A stretch of 7,185 nucleotides of DNA from Methylococcaceae bacterium (GCA_005792805.1 SXQV01000206.1:1-7185); one strand, 5' to 3'; counted from the first letter of the stretch, positions 1 to 5,960 are shown. Numbers and translations are program-made. Notes: generated by a model not told the origin, from the sequence alone.

Positions 1-97
1 AGGGCGTGAGTCCAAGTTGAAGAGGGGCCGGCAGGGGCGGGTGAGTGACGGTAACGTGCCCGCCGCCTGGCCAAAAGTCGGGCGAACAATAGCACAA

Positions 98-142
98 GCC
101 CCGCTTTCCCGGCCAAATCTGGAAATGGCCGGAAATGCGGGC
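98..142. repeat. Long imperfect GC-rich stem-loop
   Basis: The left arm (98-115) pairs with the right arm (126-142) over about 16 base pairs. There are two single-C bulges on the left (about 101 and 110) and one T bulge on the right (136). The core is TTTCC(C)GGCCA against TGGCCGGAAA, around a 10-base loop. No T-tract follows on either strand, so it is not a standard intrinsic terminator. It may be a REP-like intergenic palindrome, an mRNA 3'-end structure of a gene to the left, or a leader structure. Confidence 0.5.
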
Positions 143-175
143 CGCATGAGAGGCTAAGCGGGTGCGCGTGTGCAT

Positions 176-181
176 TACAAT
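176..181 (+). promoter_or_regulatory. Weak sigma-70-like -10 hexamer
   Basis: TACAAT matches TATAAT at five of six positions and lies about 30 bases before the GTG start of the first gene. No recognisable -35 hexamer lies 16-18 bases upstream, and there is no extended -10 TG. It is the best housekeeping promoter candidate for the three-gene left cluster, but a match this short may be chance. Confidence 0.22.
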
Positions 182-212
182 GTCTGGCCTGCCGATCACC
201 TGAGCGATAGCT

Positions 213-509
213 GTGAAAAACCAAGAGCCTCACGAAAGCCCGGAAAAACCGCTCCATGGAAAAGTGCTTTACCGCCGTATTTCAGATCAGGACTCTTTTC
301 GGGGTGAGGGGGTCTCCCTGGGTGGGAGTGAGTTACGTTTCACCGGCGAGCAGCCCCTGACCAAGGGCGAGGCGGCCGAAGTGCGTATTGATGCCGTGAA
401 GGGGCTATCGCCTCCCTTGACGGCTTACATCGAGGTCGCCACCTGTGCTCAGGACGGCGCTCAGGGGTATCGCATCGAAGGGGTGGTCAAGGGGATTCAA
501 AGCCATTAA
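213..509 (+). CDS. Small PilZ-like domain protein
   Basis: This 98-residue protein appears to be a single PilZ-type beta-barrel with a short charged N-terminus. PilZ domains usually bind cyclic di-GMP through an N-terminal RxxxR and a (D/N)xSxxG motif. Here the second motif survives as GVSLGG (33-38), with Ser35 and Gly38 kept but Asp/Asn replaced by Gly. The Arg motif is represented only by YRRIS (20-24), without RxxxR. It may therefore fold as PilZ without binding the nucleotide. The GTG start is the first available after the in-frame stop at 201-203; no good Shine-Dalgarno precedes it. The next in-frame start (GTG at 264) would cut into the domain. It sits 21 bases before the QueD-like gene and probably heads that transcript. 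There is no signal peptide or membrane segment. The family call rests on the pattern alone. Confidence 0.6.
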   Translation: MKNQEPHESPEKPLHGKVLYRRISDQDSFRGEGVSLGGSELRFTGEQPLTKGEAAEVRIDAVKGLSPPLTAYIEVATCAQDGAQGYRIEGVVKGIQSH

Positions 510-530
510 CCAGCCAGTAGCTGACCGATT

Positions 531-935
531 ATGTTCACTATTACCAAGGATATTTACTTTTGTTACGGCCATCGGCTGATGGGACATGCGGGCAAGTGCC
601 GCCATTTGCACGGACACAGCGTAAAGGCGGCAATTACCGTCGCGTCACCCGAGTTGAATGACCAGGGAATGGTGTGTGATTTTGCCGATATCAGCGCCAT
701 TGCCCATCACTATATTGATGCGGAACTGGATCATAACCTGCTGTTGCATCGGGATGATCCCCTGGTGCCGGCCCTCAGGCAGGGCGGTGAGCGCTTCCTG
801 TTGCTGGACGAACACCCGACAGCGGAATGTCTGGCGCAGATGATTTACCGCCACGTCGCGGCGCAAGGCCTGAATGTGCAGAGTGTGGCGCTGTGGGAAA
901 CCACCAGTGCCTGCGCGACCTACAGCGAATCCTGA
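531..935 (+). CDS. queD: 6-carboxytetrahydropterin synthase (QueD/PTPS family)
   Basis: This 134-residue protein belongs to the 6-pyruvoyltetrahydropterin synthase/QueD family. QueD makes 6-carboxy-5,6,7,8-tetrahydropterin from dihydroneopterin triphosphate, an early step towards preQ0 and queuosine. The zinc ligands are visible as His14 (GHRL) and His27/His29 (HLHGH). The catalytic Cys23 lies in the Cys-x3-HGH arrangement. Asp67-His68 (LDHNLL) and Glu123 (LWET) match the catalytic pair and the pterin-anchoring Glu. The PTAE motif is at 96-99. Compared with E. coli QueD, there are about 16 extra residues between the LDH and PTAE motifs, as I recall for a QueD-like subgroup that also has the FCYGHRL N-terminus. 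No other queuosine gene is in the window, so the pathway role is inferred from family. ATG fits the family N-terminus although its Shine-Dalgarno is weak. Confidence 0.88.
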   Translation: MFTITKDIYFCYGHRLMGHAGKCRHLHGHSVKAAITVASPELNDQGMVCDFADISAIAHHYIDAELDHNLLLHRDDPLVPALRQGGERFLLLDEHPTAECLAQMIYRHVAAQGLNVQSVALWETTSACATYSES

Positions 936-950
936 TGCTGGCGCCCGGCC

Positions 951-1415
951 ATGAGTGCGTTTAGCCCGATCGAAAAATCCTTGTGGCTGCATAAGGTATG
1001 CGAAGCCAATTTTGCGCGGCTGAACCGGCTGATCCCCGGTCTGGAGCAGATTGGCGGCACATTGACCGCCGAGGTGCCGGACAAGCCCGCGCTGTATCTG
1101 CGGCTGATCGAGCGTTCGCCCTTTACGCTGGTGCTGGAGTTGACCCACGATTTTGCCGGGGGATACGCAAGGCTGGCGGAGCCCGCTGTCCGCTTGCGGG
1201 TCTGTCTGGATGCGCGGACGGTAGAAATGCTCAGCGATTATGCGCGTCCCGGGGTGTATGAAGTATTGCGCCAGACGCCGGAATCCGGGGCGGTGCTCGA
1301 TTACAAGTGGTCGCTGAACTATTTTCTGGCCCGCTGGCTGGATCACTGTCTGGCCGGCCGTTACCACTTCGGTCTGCCCGCGCCGGCAGTGACGCAAAGC
1401 CTGGCTCCTGCCTGA
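951..1415 (+). CDS. DUF1249 family protein (YqiB-like)
   Basis: This 154-residue cytoplasmic protein of unknown function resembles E. coli YqiB (DUF1249). Two blocks support this. The N-terminal block is CEANFARLNRLIP (17-29), like the Cys-Glu-x-Asn-Phe...Leu-x-Arg-Leu-x-Pro of YqiB. The C-terminal block is NYFLARWLDHCL (123-134), matching the family's NxFLAxWLxxCL. Between them lies a probable beta-rich segment (LYLRLIERSPFTLVLEL). In enterobacteria yqiB sits between nudF and cpdA; here it instead follows the QueD-like gene by 15 bases, suggesting cotranscription. It ends 19 bases from the convergent recQ, and no terminator hairpin is visible in that gap. The C-terminal 15-20 residues, rich in Ala and Pro, extend past the conserved block. 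No Shine-Dalgarno is obvious at the ATG. The family call is fairly secure; no function is known to me. Confidence 0.82.
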   Translation: MSAFSPIEKSLWLHKVCEANFARLNRLIPGLEQIGGTLTAEVPDKPALYLRLIERSPFTLVLELTHDFAGGYARLAEPAVRLRVCLDARTVEMLSDYARPGVYEVLRQTPESGAVLDYKWSLNYFLARWLDHCLAGRYHFGLPAPAVTQSLAPA

Positions 1416-1434
1416 AATTCGCGCCGTTACCGGG

Positions 1435-3585
1435 TCAGGCCGCTGTGGTGGCGTCCCGATCCCACCCGGCTCGCAGACAGCGCAGAATGCCGTACTCGTA
1501 TTTGCCTGCAAACGCCTCATATAGCGGTTTTACGCCGCGCTGCTCCTCCTCCGGCAGTCCCTGCCACACGCGCTCGATCAGGCTGATTTCTTCCGGGCTC
1601 AGGCCGACCACCTCGCGGGCGGAAAGCTGCCCGTTCTGAATGATTAACGCGAGGTGATCCAGTATGGTGCTGGTTTTCAAGCCACGGCGCTGGGCGACCT
1701 GCTCGAAGGTCATGCCGAGCCGGAACAGACTGGCGGTTTCCATGGCCGTTTCGCTGATCGCGGGTTTGGGTGCCGGCGAGGTTCCGCGATGCCTGAGCAT
1801 GACCTTGAGAAAGTCGCTGCCATAGCGTTCCAGCTTCTTCTCGCCTACCCCCGAAAGCCGGCCCAGTTCGGCCAGACTGCCGGGTCGTTGCTGCACCATG
1901 TCCAGCAGGACAGTATCCTGAAAAATCACATAGGGCGGGACCCCCTGAGTTTCAGCCAGCTGCTTGCGCAGTGCGCGCAGGGCTTCCCAGAGCGCGTGAT
2001 TCGCGGGGTCGGCAAGCGGCGTGCCGGAGGTGGACTGACGCCGGGCCAGCCGCTTTTCTTCGTCGCGCCGAAGCCGCAACGGGACCTCGCCCCGCAGTAC
2101 TGGCCGGCAGGAGTCGGTGAGTTTGAGTGCGCCATAGGCTTCGTGATCGACGTCGAGGTAGCCCAGCGTAATGAGCTGGCGGAAGACCGAGAGCCACTGC
2201 TTCTCGTCCAGATCGCGACCGATGCCGTAGGTACTGAGATGTTTGTGGCCCATGCGCTCAATGCGTTCGCTGGATTTGCCCAGCAGAATGTCGATCAGGT
2301 GATGGGCGCCAAACCGCTGGCTGGACCGATAGGCGCAGGACAGGGCCTTGCGCGCCGCTTCGGTGCCATCCCAGGTCGCCGGGGGCGACAGGCAGTTGTC
2401 GCAGTTGCCGCAGGGCTCTTTGAGATCTTCTCCAAAATACCGCAGCAAGGTCTGGCGGCGGCAGGAGGTCACCTCACAGAGGCCCAGCATGGCATCCAGC
2501 TTGTGGCGCTCTACCCGCTTATGACGTTCGTCAGCCTCTGAGCTCTCCACCATCTGTCGCAGGGTGATGACGTCCTGCAGGCCATATACCATCCAGGCAT
2601 TGGCGGGTTCGCCATCACGACCGGCACGTCCGGTTTCCTGATAATAGGCTTCCGGGCTTTTGGGGAGGTCGAGATGGGCGACAAAACGGACATTCGGTTT
2701 GTCGATGCCCATACCGAAGGCAATGGTGGCCACCACAATGATGCCGTCTTCTACCAGGAACCGCCGCTGGTTGCGTTGCCGCTCATCGGTGGGCAAACCG
2801 GCGTGGTAGGGCAGTGCGGTCAGCCCCTGGGCCACCAGAAAGGCGGCGGTGTCCTCGACTTTCTTGCGTGACAGGCAATAGACAATGCCGGCCTCATCCG
2901 GATGCTCGGCCCTTAAAAAATGCAGCAACTGAGCCCGTGCATTCTGTTTTGGGGCGATGGTGTAACGGATGTTTGGCCGGTCAAAGCCGCTGGAGAACAC
3001 CTTGGCGTTCTCCAGGCCCAATCGCTGGATAATTTCCTGCCGGGTGCGCTCATCGGCAGTGGCGGTCAGGGCAATGCGCGGAATGGTCGGAAAACGCTGG
3101 TGCAGCAGCGAGAGCTGAAGATAGTCAGAGCGGAAGTCATGAACCCAATGTGAGACGCAATGGGCTTCGTCGATGGCAAACAGGCTGATCGGTGTCTGGC
3201 TCAGCAGGCCCAGAAAGCGCTCGGTATTCAGCCGTTCCGGGGCCACATAGAGCATGTCGAGTTCGCCTGCGACGAATTGTTTTTCGACGGTTCGCTGCGC
3301 CTCCAGCGCCAGCGAGGAGTTAAGGAAAGCTGCCTTGATACCCAGCTGCTGTAGCGCCTCCACCTGATCCTGCATGAGCGCAATCAGTGGTGAGACGATG
3401 ATGCCGGTTCCCGGCCTGACCAGGGCGGGAATCTGGTAACACAAAGACTTTCCGCCGCCGGTGGGCATGAGCACGAGGGCATCGCCCCCTCGACAGAGCT
3501 CTTCTACGATGGATGATTGCGGAACCCGAAAGGTGCTGTAGCCGAAGGTGTGCTGGAGAACATGGAGGGCAGGGCTGGATGACAT
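1435..3585 (-). CDS. recQ: ATP-dependent DNA helicase RecQ
   Basis: RecQ is a 3'-5' superfamily 2 DNA helicase acting in RecF-type recombination and fork repair. Numbering from the ATG at 3585 (716 residues), the order is Walker A PTGGGKS (41-47), DEAH box (139-142), aromatic-rich loop (145-152), motif III LTATAD (173-178) and motif VI QETGRAGRDG (316-325). The four zinc cysteines are 375, 392, 395 and 398, with E. coli spacing. A winged-helix RQC (about 405-505) and an HRDC domain (about 527-599) follow. The last 100 or so residues form an extra helix-turn-helix domain (HTH_40-like) absent from the 609-residue E. coli enzyme. The loop reads SHWVHDFR where most RecQs have SQWGHDFR. Start choice is uncertain: ATG 3594 and TTG 3618 are in frame, and none has a clear Shine-Dalgarno. 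ATG 3585 best matches usual RecQ N-termini. The gene is divergent from the porin. Confidence 0.96.
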   Translation of the reverse strand: MSSSPALHVLQHTFGYSTFRVPQSSIVEELCRGGDALVLMPTGGGKSLCYQIPALVRPGTGIIVSPLIALMQDQVEALQQLGIKAAFLNSSLALEAQRTVEKQFVAGELDMLYVAPERLNTERFLGLLSQTPISLFAIDEAHCVSHWVHDFRSDYLQLSLLHQRFPTIPRIALTATADERTRQEIIQRLGLENAKVFSSGFDRPNIRYTIAPKQNARAQLLHFLRAEHPDEAGIVYCLSRKKVEDTAAFLVAQGLTALPYHAGLPTDERQRNQRRFLVEDGIIVVATIAFGMGIDKPNVRFVAHLDLPKSPEAYYQETGRAGRDGEPANAWMVYGLQDVITLRQMVESSEADERHKRVERHKLDAMLGLCEVTSCRRQTLLRYFGEDLKEPCGNCDNCLSPPATWDGTEAARKALSCAYRSSQRFGAHHLIDILLGKSSERIERMGHKHLSTYGIGRDLDEKQWLSVFRQLITLGYLDVDHEAYGALKLTDSCRPVLRGEVPLRLRRDEEKRLARRQSTSGTPLADPANHALWEALRALRKQLAETQGVPPYVIFQDTVLLDMVQQRPGSLAELGRLSGVGEKKLERYGSDFLKVMLRHRGTSPAPKPAISETAMETASLFRLGMTFEQVAQRRGLKTSTILDHLALIIQNGQLSAREVVGLSPEEISLIERVWQGLPEEEQRGVKPLYEAFAGKYEYGILRCLRAGWDRDATTAA

Positions 3586-3681
3586 GGCCGTCATTGTAAA
3601 CCACGGCTGGCTGGGCAAGGCGGCGGTTGCGGTTGCGGGAAGGAGTGCCGTCGCCCTGGATTGTTCTTCGCGAGCCTCCTG

Positions 3682-3698
3682 ACCACCATCTTGGTGCG
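3682..3698 (+). promoter_or_regulatory. NtrC-like binding site upstream of the porin
   Basis: The dyad CACCA-TCT-TGGTG sits within CCAC-N7-GTGC. It closely follows the NtrC consensus GCAC-N7-GTGC, with seven of eight outer half-site bases matching plus the inner CCA/TGG pair. Its centre (about 3690) is about 129 bp upstream of the predicted sigma-54 start site, in the usual NtrC enhancer range. It lies in the recQ-porin divergent gap. An overlapping inverted repeat TGCGT-N5-ACGCA (3695-3709) shares its right half. Binding is inferred from sequence only. Confidence 0.62.
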
Positions 3699-3714
3699 TA
3701 TTTCACGCAAAAGA

Positions 3715-3729
3715 GCCCTTGGCCGGTGC
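3715..3729 (+). promoter_or_regulatory. Possible second, weaker NtrC-like site
   Basis: GCCC-N7-GTGC matches seven of eight outer bases of the NtrC dyad but lacks the inner CCA/TGG symmetry. Its centre (about 3722) is 32 bp, roughly three helical turns, from the stronger site. This is the spacing of the paired NtrC sites upstream of enterobacterial glnA. A further GGTGC half-site lies at 3737-3741. The spacing makes it plausible, but the match alone is weak. Confidence 0.3.
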
Positions 3730-3792
3730 GAAGTTCGGTGCAAGGTGTTGCGTGAGTGCCGGGATTGTTGCGGATTTACGGGATTGTTGTTG

Positions 3793-3808
3793 TGGCATGG
3801 AAACTGCC
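3793..3808 (+). promoter_or_regulatory. Sigma-54 (-24/-12) promoter of the porin-lipoprotein unit
   Basis: TGGCATG-N4-CTGCC has the invariant GG (3794-3795) and GC (3806-3807) separated by exactly 10 bases. It agrees with the RpoN consensus TGGCACG-N4-TTGCW except for the C-to-T change in the -24 element and minor -12 differences. The predicted start site is near 3819, leaving a leader of about 29 bases that contains the Shine-Dalgarno of the porin. With the NtrC-like dyad upstream, this predicts activation under nitrogen limitation. Confidence 0.75.
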
Positions 3809-3835
3809 TTGCTTTGGTGTGAGCCCTCAATCTTT

Positions 3836-3840
3836 GGAGA
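3836..3840 (+). promoter_or_regulatory. Ribosome binding site fixing the porin start
   Basis: GGAGA lies seven bases before the ATG at 3848. The reading frame is open further upstream to a TTG at 3719, but that start would put the sigma-54 promoter inside the coding region and bury the signal peptide. This site therefore decides the start at 3848. Confidence 0.85.
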
Positions 3841-3847
3841 AAACATC

Positions 3848-5251
3848 ATGAACAGGAGAATTTTTGCAGGATGCCGCCTTGTTATAAGTTGCAGTGCAAT
3901 TCTTATGGTGGCCTCGATGACTTCAGCAAATGCCGAGGAAATCGAGGAAACGACCGGCCTGGCTGACTATGCCGCCGGCAGTACCGATGTGCAATTCCTG
4001 AAGGACTACGGCATCACCTGGGGAGGGTGGCTGAACACTGGCGTCACCGCCAATGCGAACAATCCGGCGGATGGATTCAATGGCCCGGTGACTTTCGGCG
4101 ATCGTGCCGGTGAACTGCAAATGAACCAGCTATATGGTTACCTGCAACGTGCCATCACCGTAAATGGGGATGAGTGGGATTTCGGTGGCCGGGTTGACAT
4201 CAATTACGGTACCGACTCCATCTTTACCCAGGCGTATGGTGTTCCCGCCTATGAGCTGGGTACGGGTCAACCGCTCAATCGTGGTAACTACGACTTGCAT
4301 CTGACCAGCTGGAGCGACCGCTTTTATGGGTTGGCCTTGCCACAGGCTTACCTGGAAATGAATCTCCCTGTGGGTAATGGTCTAGCCGTCAAGGCGGGTC
4401 ACTTCTATACCATTCTCGGTTATGAGGTAGTCACCGCGCCGGATAACTTTTTCTACAGCCATGCCTATACCATGCAGTATGGCGAACCCTTTACCCATAC
4501 GGGCATCTTGGGTACCTATGCCTTTGACGAGAACTGGACGGCCAGTGCGGGTACGACCACGGGAAGTGCGACCGGCGGTTGGGATGGCAACTTCAACACC
4601 CAGCTTACCAATTGGGGTTTCCTCGGCAGTGTGACCTGGACCAGCGATGAAAAGGACTACTCGGTGAACCTGGGGTCTACAGCGGGTGCGCGTTCGGCTC
4701 AGTCAGACAGTCCCTGGGCCATGTACAGCCTGGTGGGCAAAGCCAATTTCATGGATGGCACGCTGCATTACGTCATCCAGAACGATATGGGTTTTGCGAA
4801 TGATGTCATCACCGGCAACGGTGCCGCCAATTACGCCAGTGGCATAGCCGCAGATGCGCAGCAGAATGCCATGTGGTACGGCATCAACCAGTACCTTATG
4901 TACGATGTATTGGACAATCTGGGTGTCGGTGTTCGTGCCGAGTGGTTCCGTGACAACAACGGTTTCCGCATCTGGGGTCCCGGGCGTTGTCCTGCCAGTG
5001 TCAACGTCAACCAGCAGGGAGTGGGATCATCCTATGCCTGTAATTTATCCAATCTGGCCTCTTACCCTTGGGCGGGTGCGGATTACTATGCGCTGACAGC
5101 GGGTCTTAACTACAAACCCTTGAAGTGGGTGATGCTGCGGCCTAACCTCAGATATGACTGGTCAAGTCAGGATACCTACATGGGCAGTACTCCGGGTGAG
5201 CAGCTAGGTAACCAGTTTACGTTCTCTGCCGATGTTGTCATTACCTTCTAA
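3848..5251 (+). CDS. Outer-membrane beta-barrel porin, BBP2/OmpL-like family
   Basis: This 467-residue protein begins with a Sec signal peptide: Arg3-Arg4, a hydrophobic core at 11-24, and probable cleavage after Ala-Asn-Ala29. The mature part is rich in Gly, Asn, Tyr and Trp with alternating strands, and ends in Phe as outer-membrane barrels do. Family blocks of the putative beta-barrel porin-2 group are visible: GWLNTG (60-65), an N-rich turn, MNQLYGYLQR (92-101), QAYLEMNL, and the conserved stretch at about 184-219 (AGHF...GYEV..AP..FFYS..Y...GEPFTHTG). The mature chain has only two cysteines, Cys381 and Cys398, in a probable surface loop; they may form a disulfide. The gene has its own sigma-54 promoter with an NtrC-like site and a lipoprotein gene 57 bases downstream, then glnK-amtB. 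A role in outer-membrane uptake of a small nitrogen compound is inferred from this context. The nitrogen-regulated amide/urea porin FmdC is a possible relative, from memory. The true substrate is unknown. Confidence 0.85.
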   Translation: MNRRIFAGCRLVISCSAILMVASMTSANAEEIEETTGLADYAAGSTDVQFLKDYGITWGGWLNTGVTANANNPADGFNGPVTFGDRAGELQMNQLYGYLQRAITVNGDEWDFGGRVDINYGTDSIFTQAYGVPAYELGTGQPLNRGNYDLHLTSWSDRFYGLALPQAYLEMNLPVGNGLAVKAGHFYTILGYEVVTAPDNFFYSHAYTMQYGEPFTHTGILGTYAFDENWTASAGTTTGSATGGWDGNFNTQLTNWGFLGSVTWTSDEKDYSVNLGSTAGARSAQSDSPWAMYSLVGKANFMDGTLHYVIQNDMGFANDVITGNGAANYASGIAADAQQNAMWYGINQYLMYDVLDNLGVGVRAEWFRDNNGFRIWGPGRCPASVNVNQQGVGSSYACNLSNLASYPWAGADYYALTAGLNYKPLKWVMLRPNLRYDWSSQDTYMGSTPGEQLGNQFTFSADVVITF

Positions 5252-5297
5252 AAGCGTTCTCACCTGACCTTAGGTTGAGTGAAAGATCTATTCAACT

Positions 5298-5302
5298 GGA
5301 GA
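5298..5302 (+). promoter_or_regulatory. Ribosome binding site fixing the lipoprotein start
   Basis: GGAGA lies six bases before the ATG at 5309. An in-frame GTG at 5279 exists but would add ten residues ahead of a well-formed lipoprotein signal and has no comparable site. The start at 5309 is therefore preferred. Confidence 0.8.
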
Positions 5303-5308
5303 AAAGCT

Positions 5309-5704
5309 ATGAATTCAAAAAAATTGATCCCCCCACTTTCCATCTCATTAGCTTGTCTGATGGCTTTGTCGGGTTGTGCTGAAAAGAAGCCCGTCAGTTC
5401 GAGTGGCGTCGCCATCGAGAAGACACTCAGGCAGGCGGAGAAAGATGCCCGATCCGGCAACGAGGAAAAGGCAGTGCAGGAAATTGATTCCGCAGAAAAA
5501 GCCCTGGTCGATGAAGACAAGAAACATCCTTATGCCCAGCGGCAGAAGACCTGGTCAGGAGAGGATGCCAAGGCCAATGCGGATCGGGATGCCATCAAGG
5601 AACTTGAGCGGGCCCGTCGAGACGCCAAGGGTAAACTGGCAGGCGATGCCGCCGATGAGATTCATAAAGCGCTGAAAGACGTAGAGGTCAAGGAAGGCCA
5701 ATGA
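5309..5704 (+). CDS. Small helical lipoprotein with an internal duplication
   Basis: This 131-residue protein has a lipoprotein signal: Lys4-Lys5, a hydrophobic stretch, and the lipobox Leu-Ser-Gly-Cys23. Ala24 after the lipidated Cys suggests outer-membrane sorting by the usual rule. The rest is hydrophilic, charged and probably helical. Residues 40-64 and 99-123 align without gaps, sharing nine identical positions (Leu40/99, Ala43/102, Asp46/105, Ala47/106, Ala55/114, Glu58/117, Ile59/118, Ala62/121, Lys64/123). This suggests two copies of a helical hairpin. The pattern recalls small helical-bundle proteins such as SmbP, but the His content is low and I do not claim that relationship. It lies 57 bases after the porin with no terminator between, and a strong terminator follows, so it should be cotranscribed and nitrogen regulated. 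It may be a periplasm-facing partner of the porin. Function is unknown. Confidence 0.8.
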   Translation: MNSKKLIPPLSISLACLMALSGCAEKKPVSSSGVAIEKTLRQAEKDARSGNEEKAVQEIDSAEKALVDEDKKHPYAQRQKTWSGEDAKANADRDAIKELERARRDAKGKLAGDAADEIHKALKDVEVKEGQ

Positions 5705-5725
5705 TACGGAACTGACAACGCCCTG

Positions 5726-5751
5726 AAAAAACCGGCCAAGGCCGGTTTTTT
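5726..5751 (+). terminator. Strong intrinsic terminator after the lipoprotein gene
   Basis: A perfect inverted repeat of 12 bases per arm (six A's then CCGGCC, against GGCCGG then six T's) surrounds a two-base AA centre. It begins 21 bases after the lipoprotein stop. The A-tract on the left makes it symmetric, so it could also stop transcription arriving from the right. It separates the porin-lipoprotein unit from glnK-amtB. Confidence 0.93.
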
Positions 5752-5835
5752 ATGAGCCGTAGTACGGTGGCAATCGATTCGCCGGTGCGAGGCGATTACC
5801 CGAAATTCTCGCAAAATGCTGTGGCTTGACCGGGC

Positions 5836-5852
5836 CGCACCAATAACGTGCG
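5836..5852 (+). promoter_or_regulatory. NtrC-like binding site upstream of glnK
   Basis: CGCAC-N7-GTGCG is a perfect outer dyad that matches all eight outer bases of the NtrC consensus GCAC-N7-GTGC. The left half also keeps the inner CCA. Its centre (5844) is about 143 bp upstream of the predicted sigma-54 start site, close to the distance of the distal NtrC site at enterobacterial glnA. No second site is visible 32 bp downstream. Confidence 0.7.
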
Positions 5853-5960
5853 ATTGCCGTCGAATAAACCCCGTGAATCTTCTCATCATTCCACAATCCT
5901 GTTGCTTGAAACCGCTGTGGATACCGGATCAAGCCTTGCTCATATAGATAAGTGGCAGGT

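Larger units (their letters stand above)
1..212. other. Noncoding leader region upstream of the PilZ-like gene
   Basis: No convincing gene is seen here on either strand. One + frame is open from the left edge to a stop at 155-157, and a - frame is open from about 175 to the edge. Neither translation is recognisable; both are short and rich in Arg, Gly and Pro, as expected from GC-rich noncoding DNA. The region holds a long imperfect stem-loop (98-142) and a weak -10-like hexamer (176-181). A short part of a gene lying mostly to the left of the window cannot be excluded. Confidence 0.5.

Noticed and set aside
1416..1434. Possible shared terminator between the convergent DUF1249 and recQ genes
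   Set aside because: The 19-base gap has no inverted repeat or T-tract on either strand.
645..1520. A 291-codon open frame on the - strand
   Set aside because: It runs opposite the QueD-like and DUF1249 genes and overlaps the end of recQ. Its Gln/Arg/His-rich translation is typical of antisense frames in GC-rich DNA.
1654..2541. A 295-codon open frame on the + strand
   Set aside because: It lies entirely opposite recQ, whose domains account for this DNA. The translation matches no family I know.
3719..3847. Upstream extension of the porin frame to a TTG at 3719
   Set aside because: It would place the sigma-54 promoter and ribosome binding site inside the gene and put 43 residues before a clear signal peptide.
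5750..5932. A 60-codon - strand frame from a TTG, whose stop abuts the symmetric terminator
   Set aside because: The stop-terminator adjacency is suggestive, but there is no good ribosome binding site or recognisable domain, and the frame contains the glnK NtrC-like site.
5928..5940. GATCAA-N-CTTG word as an IHF site for glnK
   Set aside because: The spacing between the ATCAA and TTR parts is wrong for the IHF consensus, and the first base does not match.
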